From NCBI GenBank assembly GCA_023417745.1, contig JAEZEM010000136.1, positions 1-10,734 on the forward strand: DNA of 10,734 nucleotides, written 5' to 3'. Each line of letters opens with the position of its first letter. The first letter of the stretch is position 1. This document shows, piece after piece, positions 1-5,737 of this stretch. Source of the stretch: Pseudomonadota bacterium (lineage in GTDB: Bacteria > Desulfobacterota > Desulfovibrionia > Desulfovibrionales > Desulfovibrionaceae). The notes beneath the pieces were generated by a model. It ran no database searches. It saw only the letters and a list, made by a program, of their open reading frames with translations, and was not told where the DNA came from. The position numbers and the translations under genes are program-made.

Positions 1-517
1 TGTCCATCTTGAGGTCGGTGACGATGAGGTCGAACTCGCTTCGCCGCACCTCGGCCAGGGCTTCCAGGCCATTGGCCGCCCCCCGCACCTTGTAGCCTTC
101 CTTGCGCAGCACGTGCTCCAGATTGGCTCGGGCGATGTCCTCGTCGTCCACCACCAGCACATGGAAATCCGGGGCCGCCCGCAGCGCCCGGGAAGCCAGG
201 TATTCGAGCACCCGGTCCTTGATCTGGCCCAGGCCATGGTGGCGGGCGTCGAGGACCGCCTCGGCCTGGGCTAGATCCAGTCGGTCCGGAGTGACGGCGG
301 TCCAGGGCAGGCCGAGCAGGAAATCCAGATAGGCCAGTCCCACGCCGTACTCGGCTGCCGAGGGATCGGTCTTTTCCAGCCGTTCCAGCTCGCGCCTGGC
401 CGCTTCCCGGGCGTGGTGGGGCAGTTCCTGGGTCTCGATGCGCGTGCGCAATTGGCCGATGTCGCTGGCGGGCGGCGGCGGCAGCGCGCCCTCGGTGCGT
501 TTCTGGAAAAACAGCAT
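1..517 (-). CDS. Lon-linker/receiver-domain fusion response regulator (3' end cut by window edge)
   Basis: The first 172 codons are visible; the gene runs off the left edge. Residues about 37-112 resemble the segment of Lon protease that links its substrate-binding region to the AAA+ domain: an ELERLEKTDPSAAEY stretch, then YLDFLLGLPW (Lon: Y-[IL]-D-W-[ML]-x3-PW), then AEAVLDARHHGLGQIKDRVL (Lon: A..[IV]LD.DHYGL..VKDRIL) and EYLASRAL. In Lon the Walker A motif of the ATPase would follow. Here a receiver domain follows instead: HVLVVDDED (acidic pair D124/D125) and LIVTDLKMD with the predicted phosphorylation site D168. The visible part has no ATPase or protease motif. The start is ATG at 517, preceded by GGAGAG at good spacing and a second AGGAGG further up. 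It is divergent to the transporter operon, so it could sense or regulate that system; this is inference. Any output domain would lie outside the window. Confidence 0.85.
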   Translation of the reverse strand, partial: MLFFQKRTEGALPPPPASDIGQLRTRIETQELPHHAREAARRELERLEKTDPSAAEYGVGLAYLDFLLGLPWTAVTPDRLDLAQAEAVLDARHHGLGQIKDRVLEYLASRALRAAPDFHVLVVDDEDIARANLEHVLRKEGYKVRGAANGLEALAEVRRSEFDLIVTDLKMD

Positions 518-552
518 GGTCTCTCCGTGGTTTCCCTCCTGATTGAGCTTTT

Positions 553-568
553 TTGCGCCCCCCCGCAA
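553..568. repeat. Imperfectly spaced TTGCG/CGCAA palindrome
   Basis: TTGCG and CGCAA flank a six-base C run in the divergent intergenic region. The half-sites match the two GTTGC-N5-GCAAC palindromes downstream, but the gap is longer, so it may be a weaker site of the same regulator or chance. A lone GCAAC at 596-600 lies between it and the next palindrome. Confidence 0.4.
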
Positions 569-604
569 CACCGGATTCGGCGGCCGTGGCAATCCGCAAC
601 GGCT

Positions 605-619
605 GTTGCATTCGGCAAC
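605..619. promoter_or_regulatory. Palindromic putative operator 1 (GTTGC-N5-GCAAC)
   Basis: The sequence reads GTTGC-ATTCG-GCAAC, a perfect 5-bp inverted repeat around a 5-bp centre. The same half-sites and spacing recur at 650-664, with centres 45 bp apart. Such paired identical palindromes in a divergent promoter region are typical of binding sites for a dimeric transcription factor. The cognate protein is not known from the sequence. Confidence 0.6.
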
Positions 620-649
620 GCCGTCTGGTCGGGCACGACGCGGCACGGC

Positions 650-664
650 GTTGCGTTTCGCAAC
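650..664. promoter_or_regulatory. Palindromic putative operator 2 (GTTGC-N5-GCAAC)
   Basis: The sequence reads GTTGC-GTTTC-GCAAC, and the arms extend by one more pair (C649/G665). It is the second copy of the motif at 605-619, with the same spacing but a different centre, so the arms rather than the centre appear conserved. It lies about 65 bp upstream of the sigma-54-like element, within the usual range of upstream activator sites. Confidence 0.6.
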
Positions 665-671
665 GAAAAAA

Positions 672-690
672 GTTTTCGTAAAATGAAAAC
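672..690. repeat. GTTTTC-N7-GAAAAC inverted repeat in an AT-rich segment
   Basis: GTTTTC at 672-677 and GAAAAC at 685-690 form a 6-bp inverted repeat with a 7-bp centre. It differs from the GTTGC palindromes and sits in an AT-rich stretch (about 665-705) that stands out from its GC-rich surroundings. It could be a second regulator site or a bendable segment between activator sites and promoter. Confidence 0.4.
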
Positions 691-696
691 TACAAT
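691..696 (+). promoter_or_regulatory. Candidate sigma-70 -10 box (TACAAT), no -35 partner
   Basis: TACAAT matches the TATAAT consensus at five of six positions and lies 69 bp upstream of the 55-residue gene. No acceptable -35 hexamer occurs 16-18 bp upstream (the sequence there is A-rich), so if it is used, it would need an activator. It competes with the sigma-54-like element at 717-731 as the operon promoter. Confidence 0.25.
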
Positions 697-716
697 AATT
701 TCAGCTGTTAGTCTGT

Positions 717-731
717 TGGTACGGAACTTGG
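717..731 (+). promoter_or_regulatory. Sigma-54-like -24/-12 element
   Basis: TGGTACG-GAAC-TTGG has the exact spacing of the sigma-54 consensus TGGCACG-N4-TTGC and an intact -24 GG. It deviates at one base of the -24 block (T for C) and at the last -12 base (G for C). The -12 change is at a strongly conserved position and lowers confidence. Transcription would start near 742, which puts the two GTTGC palindromes about 85 and 130 bp upstream, a normal distance for enhancer-binding activators. Confidence 0.35.
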
Positions 732-764
732 AGTAAGAGCGGGAAACGCCAGGAGGATACGGAC

Positions 765-932
765 ATGGCCAGCATCAGGGAACATGTGGAGACCGTTTTC
801 GCCGCCCTGCCTTTTGCCGAACGCAATCTGCCCAAGGAGGCCCGCGAAATCCTGGCCGAAGGACGTCAGACGGCCGACGCGGAGGCTGTCGCGACCAAGC
901 GGGTCGACAAGCGTCCCCGGGTGCGGGTCTAG
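765..932 (+). CDS. Small conserved-looking basic protein, 55 aa, function unknown
   Basis: This short ORF has an excellent AGGAGG at 751-756, eight bases before the ATG, and is followed six bases after its stop by the UspA-like gene. It is therefore very likely the first gene of the operon. The product has an amphipathic, probably helical first half (VETVFAALPFAERNLPKEAREIL, residues about 9-30 in part) and a basic C-terminal tail ending in KRPRVRV. There is no signal peptide, membrane segment or cysteine. I do not recognise a family. Its position suggests a role linked to the transporter or to regulation of the operon, but nothing in the sequence shows which. Confidence 0.7.
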   Translation: MASIREHVETVFAALPFAERNLPKEAREILAEGRQTADAEAVATKRVDKRPRVRV

Positions 933-938
933 GCCGAC

Positions 939-1541
939 ATGGCCAAGCGCGAAAAGGCCGCCGCGTCGTCCGGGGCGCGCCCTGGACGACCGTCGCGGCT
1001 GCGGCGCTTCCTGGAAGACACGGCCCAGGAAGTGGGGATGGCCGAGCACGGCCTGTCGCTCACGGGCACGGCGTCCGGCCCGCTTGGCCAGTCTGGTCAA
1101 TTGGAGTTTTCCGAGGCGGGCAGCCGGCTCGGGGTGACCGGGCAGCAAGGGGCCGGGGCCGCTGAAGGCAAGAAGATCGTGGCCGTGTCCACAGCCCCGG
1201 AATTTCCCCTGGGTCTGATCAAGCGAGCTCTGGGCGTGGCTGGCCGGCTCGGCACGGAGATCGTGGGGTTGACCGTGGCCGCGCCGGCCGAGGGCAGCGC
1301 AGCGGATCGGGGCCGGGAAGCGTTTTTGCGCCGGGCCAAGCTCTCGGCCCGGGAGTTCGCCCGGGAGGCCGAACAGTTGGGGCTGGGGTTTCGGCATGTG
1401 GTGTGTTTCGGCCGTCCGGCCGAGGTGGTGGAGCAGGAATGCGGCCGGCTGCGCCGGGTGGAATTCGTGCTGGCGGCCCGCGAGCAGCGGGCCAGGGACG
1501 GATTCGCGGTCAGTATGCCGCTTTTTGAAGTGACTGGTTAG
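939..1541 (+). CDS. Degenerate UspA-like protein, 200 aa
   Basis: Residues 1-77 form a low-complexity, Gly/Ala/Ser-rich N-terminal region. Residues about 78-180 resemble one universal stress protein domain: KKIVAVSTAPEFPLGLIKRA (first strand and helix), GTEIVGLTVAA (second strand), and GRPAEVVEQECGRLRRVEFVLAA, the helix-strand pair before the usual nucleotide-binding loop. The G-x2-G-x9-G-S motif that contacts ATP in nucleotide-binding Usp proteins is absent; the chain ends with REQRARDGFAVSMPLFEVTG. It is therefore probably a non-ATP-binding variant with a structural or signalling role. The Shine-Dalgarno is weak and the start follows the previous stop by six bases, which suggests translational coupling. 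UspA-type domains often sit beside or inside transporters, in line with the TSUP gene downstream. Confidence 0.75.
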   Translation: MAKREKAAASSGARPGRPSRLRRFLEDTAQEVGMAEHGLSLTGTASGPLGQSGQLEFSEAGSRLGVTGQQGAGAAEGKKIVAVSTAPEFPLGLIKRALGVAGRLGTEIVGLTVAAPAEGSAADRGREAFLRRAKLSAREFAREAEQLGLGFRHVVCFGRPAEVVEQECGRLRRVEFVLAAREQRARDGFAVSMPLFEVTG

Positions 1542-1555
1542 GGGACGCCGTCCCC
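1541..1555 (+). repeat. Small GC-rich hairpin at the end of the UspA-like gene
   Basis: GGGGAC-GCC-GTCCCC can form a 6-bp stem with a 3-base loop. Its first base is the last base of the UspA-like stop codon. No T-run follows, so it is not a typical terminator. It could shape mRNA stability or relative expression within the operon. Confidence 0.45.
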
Positions 1556-1591
1556 TGGATGTCGGAACGAACGGACAAAGGAGAGGCATTG

Positions 1592-1891
1592 ATGCAAGCG
1601 AAGGCGAAAAAGCCGGTGGCCAAGCTCGTGGCTTACGGCATCGGCAGCGTGGCCCTGTATGCGGCCGTGTACCAGTTCCAGGATCTTTTGTTGACCACCT
1701 CCGCCCGGGGCGGCGTGTTCACGGCCCTGCCCATCGCCACGGTCTTCCTGTTCTCCTGGGTCCACGGCACCTTTGCCGGGACGCTGTGGGAAGTGCTCGG
1801 CGTCAATGCCGTGACCAAGGCTCCGGCCCAGACCGCGACCCGCGCCCCGGTCCGCCAGGACAGCCGGCCCCGGGCCACGGTCAGCGTCTAG
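1592..1891 (+). CDS. Small two-helix inner-membrane protein, 99 aa
   Basis: The ATG at 1592 is chosen because AAGGAG at 1578-1583 lies eight bases before it; an in-frame ATG at 1559 lacks such a site and would start at the end of the hairpin. The protein has a short basic N-terminus, a first membrane segment at about residues 12-34, a second at about 42-69 (ALPIATVFLFSWVHGTF), and a hydrophilic basic tail of about 30 residues. By the positive-inside rule both ends should be cytoplasmic. I do not recognise a named family. Its place directly before the TSUP transporter suggests an accessory subunit, stabiliser or regulator of that transporter; this is inference from position only. Confidence 0.8.
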   Translation: MQAKAKKPVAKLVAYGIGSVALYAAVYQFQDLLLTTSARGGVFTALPIATVFLFSWVHGTFAGTLWEVLGVNAVTKAPAQTATRAPVRQDSRPRATVSV

Positions 1892-1898
1892 TGCGCCC

Positions 1899-1966
1899 CT
1901 GGAGCACTACGGCTGTAGTGTTCCAGAAACGGAAGCGGTTTTCGCGCCTTGCGGGCGAAACGCCGC
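1899..1966 (+). promoter_or_regulatory. Two hairpins in the 156-nt leader of the transporter gene
   Basis: Positions 1899-1910 (CTGGAGCACTAC) and 1915-1926 (GTAGTGTTCCAG) form a stem with 11 of 12 Watson-Crick pairs, the remaining one a G-T wobble, closed by a 4-base loop. A second imperfect hairpin spans 1935-1966: GCGG pairs with CCGC and TTTCGC with GCGAAA around a TTGC loop, with small bulges. Neither is followed by a T-run. The rest of the gap to 2047 holds only the transporter ribosome binding site (AGGAG, 2035-2039). The structures may act as mRNA processing or stabilising elements, an attenuator, or a dispersed intergenic repeat. Confidence 0.5.
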
Positions 1967-2047
1967 AGGCTTTCCCGAGGATGCGCGCAAGTCCGCACGC
2001 TTCGGCTTGAAACGAATGACCATACGATCGCAATAGGAGCGCGTTTC

Positions 2048-3103
2048 ATGGATATGCTTAACGACGCCGCCCGGTTCATCCAGCTCGATCCGGCCGGAAT
2101 CTGCTTCCTCTTCATTGTCGGCTTCATCGGCGGCCTGGTCAGCGGCTTCATCGGTTCCGGCGGGGCGTTTGTGCTCACCCCGGGCATGATGAGCCTGGGC
2201 GTGCCCGGCACCGTGGCCGTGGCCTCCAACATGTGCCACAAGTTCCCCAAGGCCCTGGTCGGGTCCATCAAGCGCTACAAGTATGGTCAGGTGGACATCA
2301 AGCTCGGGCTGTATCTGGCCGCGTTTGCCGGCGTCGGCGTGCAGATCGGCATCAAGATCCAGAATTATGTCCTAAATTTGTGGGGGCCGGCCGGTTCGGA
2401 CCTGTACGTGAGCGTATCGTTCGTGGCCGTGCTGGTGGTGGTCGGCGGCATCGTCATGCGCGACGCTCTGGCTTCGGCCAAGTCCTGCGGCGCGGAGCAG
2501 ACCTGTTCGCTGGCCTTGCGGCTCCAGAAGGTCGAGCTGTGGCCCATGATGACCTTTAAAAAGGCCAACCTGCGCATTTCCATGTGGTTCTTGCTGCCCG
2601 TGGGCCTGGCCACCGGTCTTCTGGCCGCCACCATCGCCGTGGGCGGCTTTGTCGGCGTGCCGGGCATGATCTACATTCTCGGCGCTTCGAGCTTGGTCGC
2701 CTCGGCCACGGAACTGGTCATCGCCTTTGTCATGGGCCTGGCCGGCTCGGTCAACTGGGCCATGCAGGGCATGGTGGACATCCGCCTGACGCTGATCATC
2801 CTGGCCGGCTCGCTTCTCGGCGTGCAGCTTGGGGCCATCGGCACCACCTTCGTCAAGGAACACATGATCAAGATCGTCATGGGCTCGATCATGCTCATCG
2901 TGGCTCTGTCGCGCGGGTTTGCCATGCCCAAGTACCTGGCCAAGCTGGGGCTCATGAACGTCAGCCCCGAGACCATCGCGCTGCTCGACAAGGTGAGCTT
3001 CGCCTTCATGGTGGTTTCGCTGGTGGTCGGCGCGGTCATCATCCTTGGCAGCATGATCCGGGCCAAGCGGCCGGACGCCATGGCGGCGACGTCCGAGGCC
3101 TAG
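2048..3103 (+). CDS. TSUP (TauE/SafE, formerly DUF81) family membrane transporter, 351 aa
   Basis: The ATG at 2048 has AGGAG eight bases upstream; longer in-frame readings run into the structured leader and are unlikely. The protein carries the two internal repeats typical of the family: GFIGSGGAFVLTPGM (residues about 35-47) and AVGGFVGVPGMIYILG (about 197-212), with roughly eight membrane helices in all. Between the halves lies a long hydrophilic loop (about 138-178) with two cysteines (C147, C153) and a KVELWPMMTFKKANLR stretch. Family members move sulfite, sulfate, sulfonates or other small organic anions across the inner membrane; which substrate applies here, and in which direction, cannot be told from sequence. 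It is the last gene of the operon, before a strong terminator. In a sulfate reducer a sulfur oxyanion is an attractive but unproven substrate. Confidence 0.9.
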   Translation: MDMLNDAARFIQLDPAGICFLFIVGFIGGLVSGFIGSGGAFVLTPGMMSLGVPGTVAVASNMCHKFPKALVGSIKRYKYGQVDIKLGLYLAAFAGVGVQIGIKIQNYVLNLWGPAGSDLYVSVSFVAVLVVVGGIVMRDALASAKSCGAEQTCSLALRLQKVELWPMMTFKKANLRISMWFLLPVGLATGLLAATIAVGGFVGVPGMIYILGASSLVASATELVIAFVMGLAGSVNWAMQGMVDIRLTLIILAGSLLGVQLGAIGTTFVKEHMIKIVMGSIMLIVALSRGFAMPKYLAKLGLMNVSPETIALLDKVSFAFMVVSLVVGAVIILGSMIRAKRPDAMAATSEA

Positions 3104-3135
3104 GGCCAAGAGACGAAGAAGGTTTGCAAGAGTTG

Positions 3136-3171
3136 GCGGGCGGGGCGCTTGGGCGTCCCGCCCGCTTTTTT
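3136..3171 (+). terminator. Strong rho-independent terminator of the transporter operon
   Basis: GCGGGCGGGGCGC pairs with GCGTCCCGCCCGC (13 pairs including one G-T) around a TTGG loop and is followed at once by six T residues. It lies 33 bases after the transporter stop. On the other strand there is no T-run after the stem, so it should not terminate leftward transcription. Confidence 0.95.
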
Positions 3172-3384
3172 GGGGGCGGCGTCAGGAACTGCCCCCACCG
3201 GCCTGCGCTGTCGACAACAATCGTCCACGAGGGGTTTGGCAGCATGGCCACAGGGCCAAAGCGAGGAACGCCTGTCGGGTCCTGCCTTGAGGCCCGCACC
3301 GGAGAAGCGGATATCCCTGACCTCTCGGCAGTGGGCCGGAGCCGGCATGTCCTCGTCCGGATGATGGTGTGGACCGTCAGTGGT
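3172..3384. other. Intergenic stretch without a supported gene
   Basis: No ORF here has convincing codon use or a ribosome binding site. Just after the terminator, TGGGGGC (3171-3177) and GCCCCCA (3191-3197) form a 7-bp inverted repeat with a 13-base loop. This gap lies between two convergent genes; no T-run terminator for the leftward SGNH/CitC gene is visible. Confidence 0.5.
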
Positions 3385-5418
3385 TTATTTCGTTTGAAAA
3401 AAAGAAACGCTCCGACCTTCTTGAAATCCCCAGGTCAGCCAATGTTCTAACCCAGAATGGATTCTTCCATCGGCGATGGCGGCACTGACATCAGGATTGG
3501 CAGTGAGATAGTGGGCTTCATTGAAGTTCATCTTGAGGTATGCGGCCAGAGATGGATACTTTGAGAATGCGATCAGGTCATGGAACAAACAGACAAGTTC
3601 ACTGCTGAGCAGCCCACGGTCAGAGGTGGACAGCGTGACAGGGACGCCGGCGTTCTCACGCAGTCCTGGAGGTTGCTTGAGGGTGGTGCGGTTTTCTGGA
3701 ATCGTTTCCCGGAGAAGGTGTTCGGCCATGGTTTCTGGCCCCTGTCCCTCGACGGAAGGCGCTGGCGCAGGCTCAAATCGGGCAAATTGACGGGGTATCT
3801 TTCCAATGGCCACCAAATGGTCGTAGGTTGTTTTTGGGACCAAATCGCCAATTTGCTCAAACTGTCCTTCTCCCATTAATCTCCTCACCTGCGAAGCGCT
3901 GATGGGGGTGTCGTCGACCTTGAAACGCTCGATGACAAGTACTGCAATGCCGTATTCCGGCAATATTTCCAGCATTTGTTGATTGTACTGACGCGTTATT
4001 GGGCAAAAAGGCTCCTGTCCAACAAACCGTTTGGATATGTTCAGTGTTTTGGAGATGAATTTTCCAAATACATGAATATCCATCGAGGCGTTAATAGTGA
4101 GGTCTTTTTTGTGGTCTTTTTCAAAGTATTCAGGGAAAGTCAATGTTGAGATGATATACTGTCCTCCAGGTAGTACAGTAACGTTGTCAAGCGAACGACA
4201 CCCGTTTGTTGTCATGACAAGACGATCATTGAATGAAAAACAGGATCGATTTTCTTGAACGACAAAAATATATAAATGATCCACTTGGCTGGCTGCGGTC
4301 TTGATCAGATTTTGATGCCCTTGCGTGAAGGGGTTGCAGTTCATGACAATGCAGCCGATGTTGTCGCTGGGTACGGATTTGTCTTTCAGGTCGTTCAGAT
4401 AATCTTGCAGCCCCCGGTAGGCATGGATATTGTTTTCCGTTTCTGCCTTTCCCAGCAATTTGTTCTGGAGCAGAAAGTGTGTGGCCAGCCGATCTTCTTG
4501 CCGCCAAAGATCACCTGACCGAATGCATACATCATGTAATTTTCTGGCCAGAGCCAGGTTCCCCCGGTGGGCCATGTGCCCGTTGTCAAAGAAGACCTCG
4601 CCGTGGACATGTGGGCGGTGAAACATGGGGCGAAAATCTATGACAGGAATTCCCGCTGCAGTGCAAAGTTCAATGAGTCTGTCTGAAACGTTGCCGTTCG
4701 TTCTGATCGAGTCCCAGGCGCTGGGAGACAGGGGCAGGTTGCTGTCGAAGACGATGACCGTATCGCCCGGGGCGAGGCGGGCCTGGGAAATATGCTTCAA
4801 GCACGTGTCGTATGTGCCTCCCCGGGTTCCATGATTTGAGACTCTTAGGCAACGTGCCGACGGCTGGCTGTTTTTGAATGCGTTGTGGTTTGATTGAAAA
4901 AGCGATGGTATGGTGTGATCATCTTCTGCCCCGAATCCATACACATAAGAAGGGCCAAATATGTGTACGGTGTTTTCAAATACATCTGGGCAGCCTGTCG
5001 TGCGTCTGAAGCCATTTTCAACGTGGACATGGTTGTTGCTGAAGTCATGTTGAATGCATAGACCGTCTGGGTTTGTGTATATTCCAGGTCCCGAAAAAAT
5101 GTCATTGATATACTCATTGCATAGATCGGGTATTTCTGAATAGATATTGCGCAGGTGGGGTGGAAAGCTCTTTAGCCACGGGATTCGTTCGCCAACATAT
5201 GTTTTGCTCGCGTCACTTCCAGAATCTTCATAGCTGATGGTCATGAGATATCGCTCAAGGTCCGAGGGGTGGAAGCATTCCTGAATCTTGGGATACAGGC
5301 AAAAATAAAAAGAAGCCTTGTGGTTGATTGCGATTTCGTAACCCAGGGCAATGTATTTAAAATACAGGATAGCTAATTCTATTGTATCGTCACAATGACG
5401 GCTGCTATGTTGTTTCAT
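3385..5418 (-). CDS. Three-part protein: SGNH-hydrolase-like + CitC-like nucleotidyltransferase + NPDV/EGR tail, 677 aa
   Basis: Residues about 150-300 resemble an SGNH/GDSL hydrolase: IFGPSYVYGFGAEDD (block I, S157), G197 in VSNHGTRGG, N227 in FDSNLP, and D278/H281 in FDNGHMAHRG. Residues about 352-515 resemble the catalytic part of citrate lyase ligase: IVMNCNPFTQGH with the HIGH-like nucleotide-binding signature (to H368), QYIISTLTFPEYF, RFVGQEPFCPITRQYNQQM, and ISASQVRRLM. CitC activates acetate with ATP and acetylates the citrate lyase prosthetic group; here the usual N-terminal GNAT part is absent and no citrate lyase genes are nearby, so another carboxylate and acceptor are likely. After a proline-rich linker, residues about 625-670 carry a YLTANPDV...HWLTWGFQEGR module seen in many secreted or surface-glycan proteins. 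Base composition is markedly AT-richer than all neighbours, suggesting transfer. No good Shine-Dalgarno precedes the ATG, which overlaps the stop of a short upstream ORF. There is no signal peptide, so it is probably cytoplasmic. Confidence 0.85.
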   Translation of the reverse strand: MKQHSSRHCDDTIELAILYFKYIALGYEIAINHKASFYFCLYPKIQECFHPSDLERYLMTISYEDSGSDASKTYVGERIPWLKSFPPHLRNIYSEIPDLCNEYINDIFSGPGIYTNPDGLCIQHDFSNNHVHVENGFRRTTGCPDVFENTVHIFGPSYVYGFGAEDDHTIPSLFQSNHNAFKNSQPSARCLRVSNHGTRGGTYDTCLKHISQARLAPGDTVIVFDSNLPLSPSAWDSIRTNGNVSDRLIELCTAAGIPVIDFRPMFHRPHVHGEVFFDNGHMAHRGNLALARKLHDVCIRSGDLWRQEDRLATHFLLQNKLLGKAETENNIHAYRGLQDYLNDLKDKSVPSDNIGCIVMNCNPFTQGHQNLIKTAASQVDHLYIFVVQENRSCFSFNDRLVMTTNGCRSLDNVTVLPGGQYIISTLTFPEYFEKDHKKDLTINASMDIHVFGKFISKTLNISKRFVGQEPFCPITRQYNQQMLEILPEYGIAVLVIERFKVDDTPISASQVRRLMGEGQFEQIGDLVPKTTYDHLVAIGKIPRQFARFEPAPAPSVEGQGPETMAEHLLRETIPENRTTLKQPPGLRENAGVPVTLSTSDRGLLSSELVCLFHDLIAFSKYPSLAAYLKMNFNEAHYLTANPDVSAAIADGRIHSGLEHWLTWGFQEGRSVSFFQTK

Positions 5419-5600
5419 TGCCGATTGAGTCCGGTTGTTGGAAGTGCATTTCGAGCGTTGTCGCGATGTTGTTCAGAGTCGCCGTATGCTCCCCAGTCGA
5501 TCCGGTGCGCCCGCTCGTCCTTGCTCCTGACTCGGGAGGCCTCCATGGTCGAGGCGTCGACGCATTTGTCCAGAACCAAGCCTGCCTGGGCCAACTGCAT
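5415..5600 (-). CDS. Possible short ORF or gene remnant overlapping the start of the fusion gene, 61 aa
   Basis: This 61-codon ORF ends in TGA that overlaps the ATG of the SGNH/CitC gene (ATGA). The reading frame stays open upstream of its ATG to a stop at 5691-5693, and the extended translation (IHEEAFPRGLMQLAQAG and onward to DERAHRIDWGAYGDSEQ) looks more protein-like than random shadow frames. No ribosome binding site precedes the ATG at 5600 and I recognise no family. It may be the 3' end of a gene lost when the low-GC gene arrived, or a small coupled leader ORF. It could also be chance. Confidence 0.3.
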   Translation of the reverse strand: MQLAQAGLVLDKCVDASTMEASRVRSKDERAHRIDWGAYGDSEQHRDNARNALPTTGLNRQ

Positions 5601-5737
5601 GAGGCCCCGGGGAAAGGCTTCTTCATGAATGGATCGCGGCGGTTGGCTGGCCGCGTGGCGCAGCGCGCAATGGTCCGGCGCCGATGCGTGTCACTGCTGC
5701 GATTATCAGCCAGAGGACAAATATTGGCAACAGCCTG

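Noticed and set aside
642..654. GGCAC...TTGC resembling a sigma-54 promoter overlapping operator 2
   Set aside because: The distance between the GG and GC elements is one base short of the strict sigma-54 spacing, and the bases are explained by the GTTGC palindrome.
708..1589. Long reverse-strand ORF (293 codons) opposite the small-protein and UspA-like genes
   Set aside because: Its translation is rich in Arg, His, Pro and Gly as expected for the shadow of high-GC genes; it crosses an intergenic gap and has no recognisable domain, while the forward genes have ribosome binding sites and family features.
1949..2047. N-terminal extension of the TSUP transporter to an ATG at 1949
   Set aside because: A Shine-Dalgarno sits at 2035-2039 for the ATG at 2048, and the added 33 residues are basic and unlike the start of the family.
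2372..3109. Reverse-strand ORF of 245 codons opposite the TSUP transporter
   Set aside because: The His/Asp/Gly-rich translation is the antisense of a membrane-protein gene with clear TSUP repeats.
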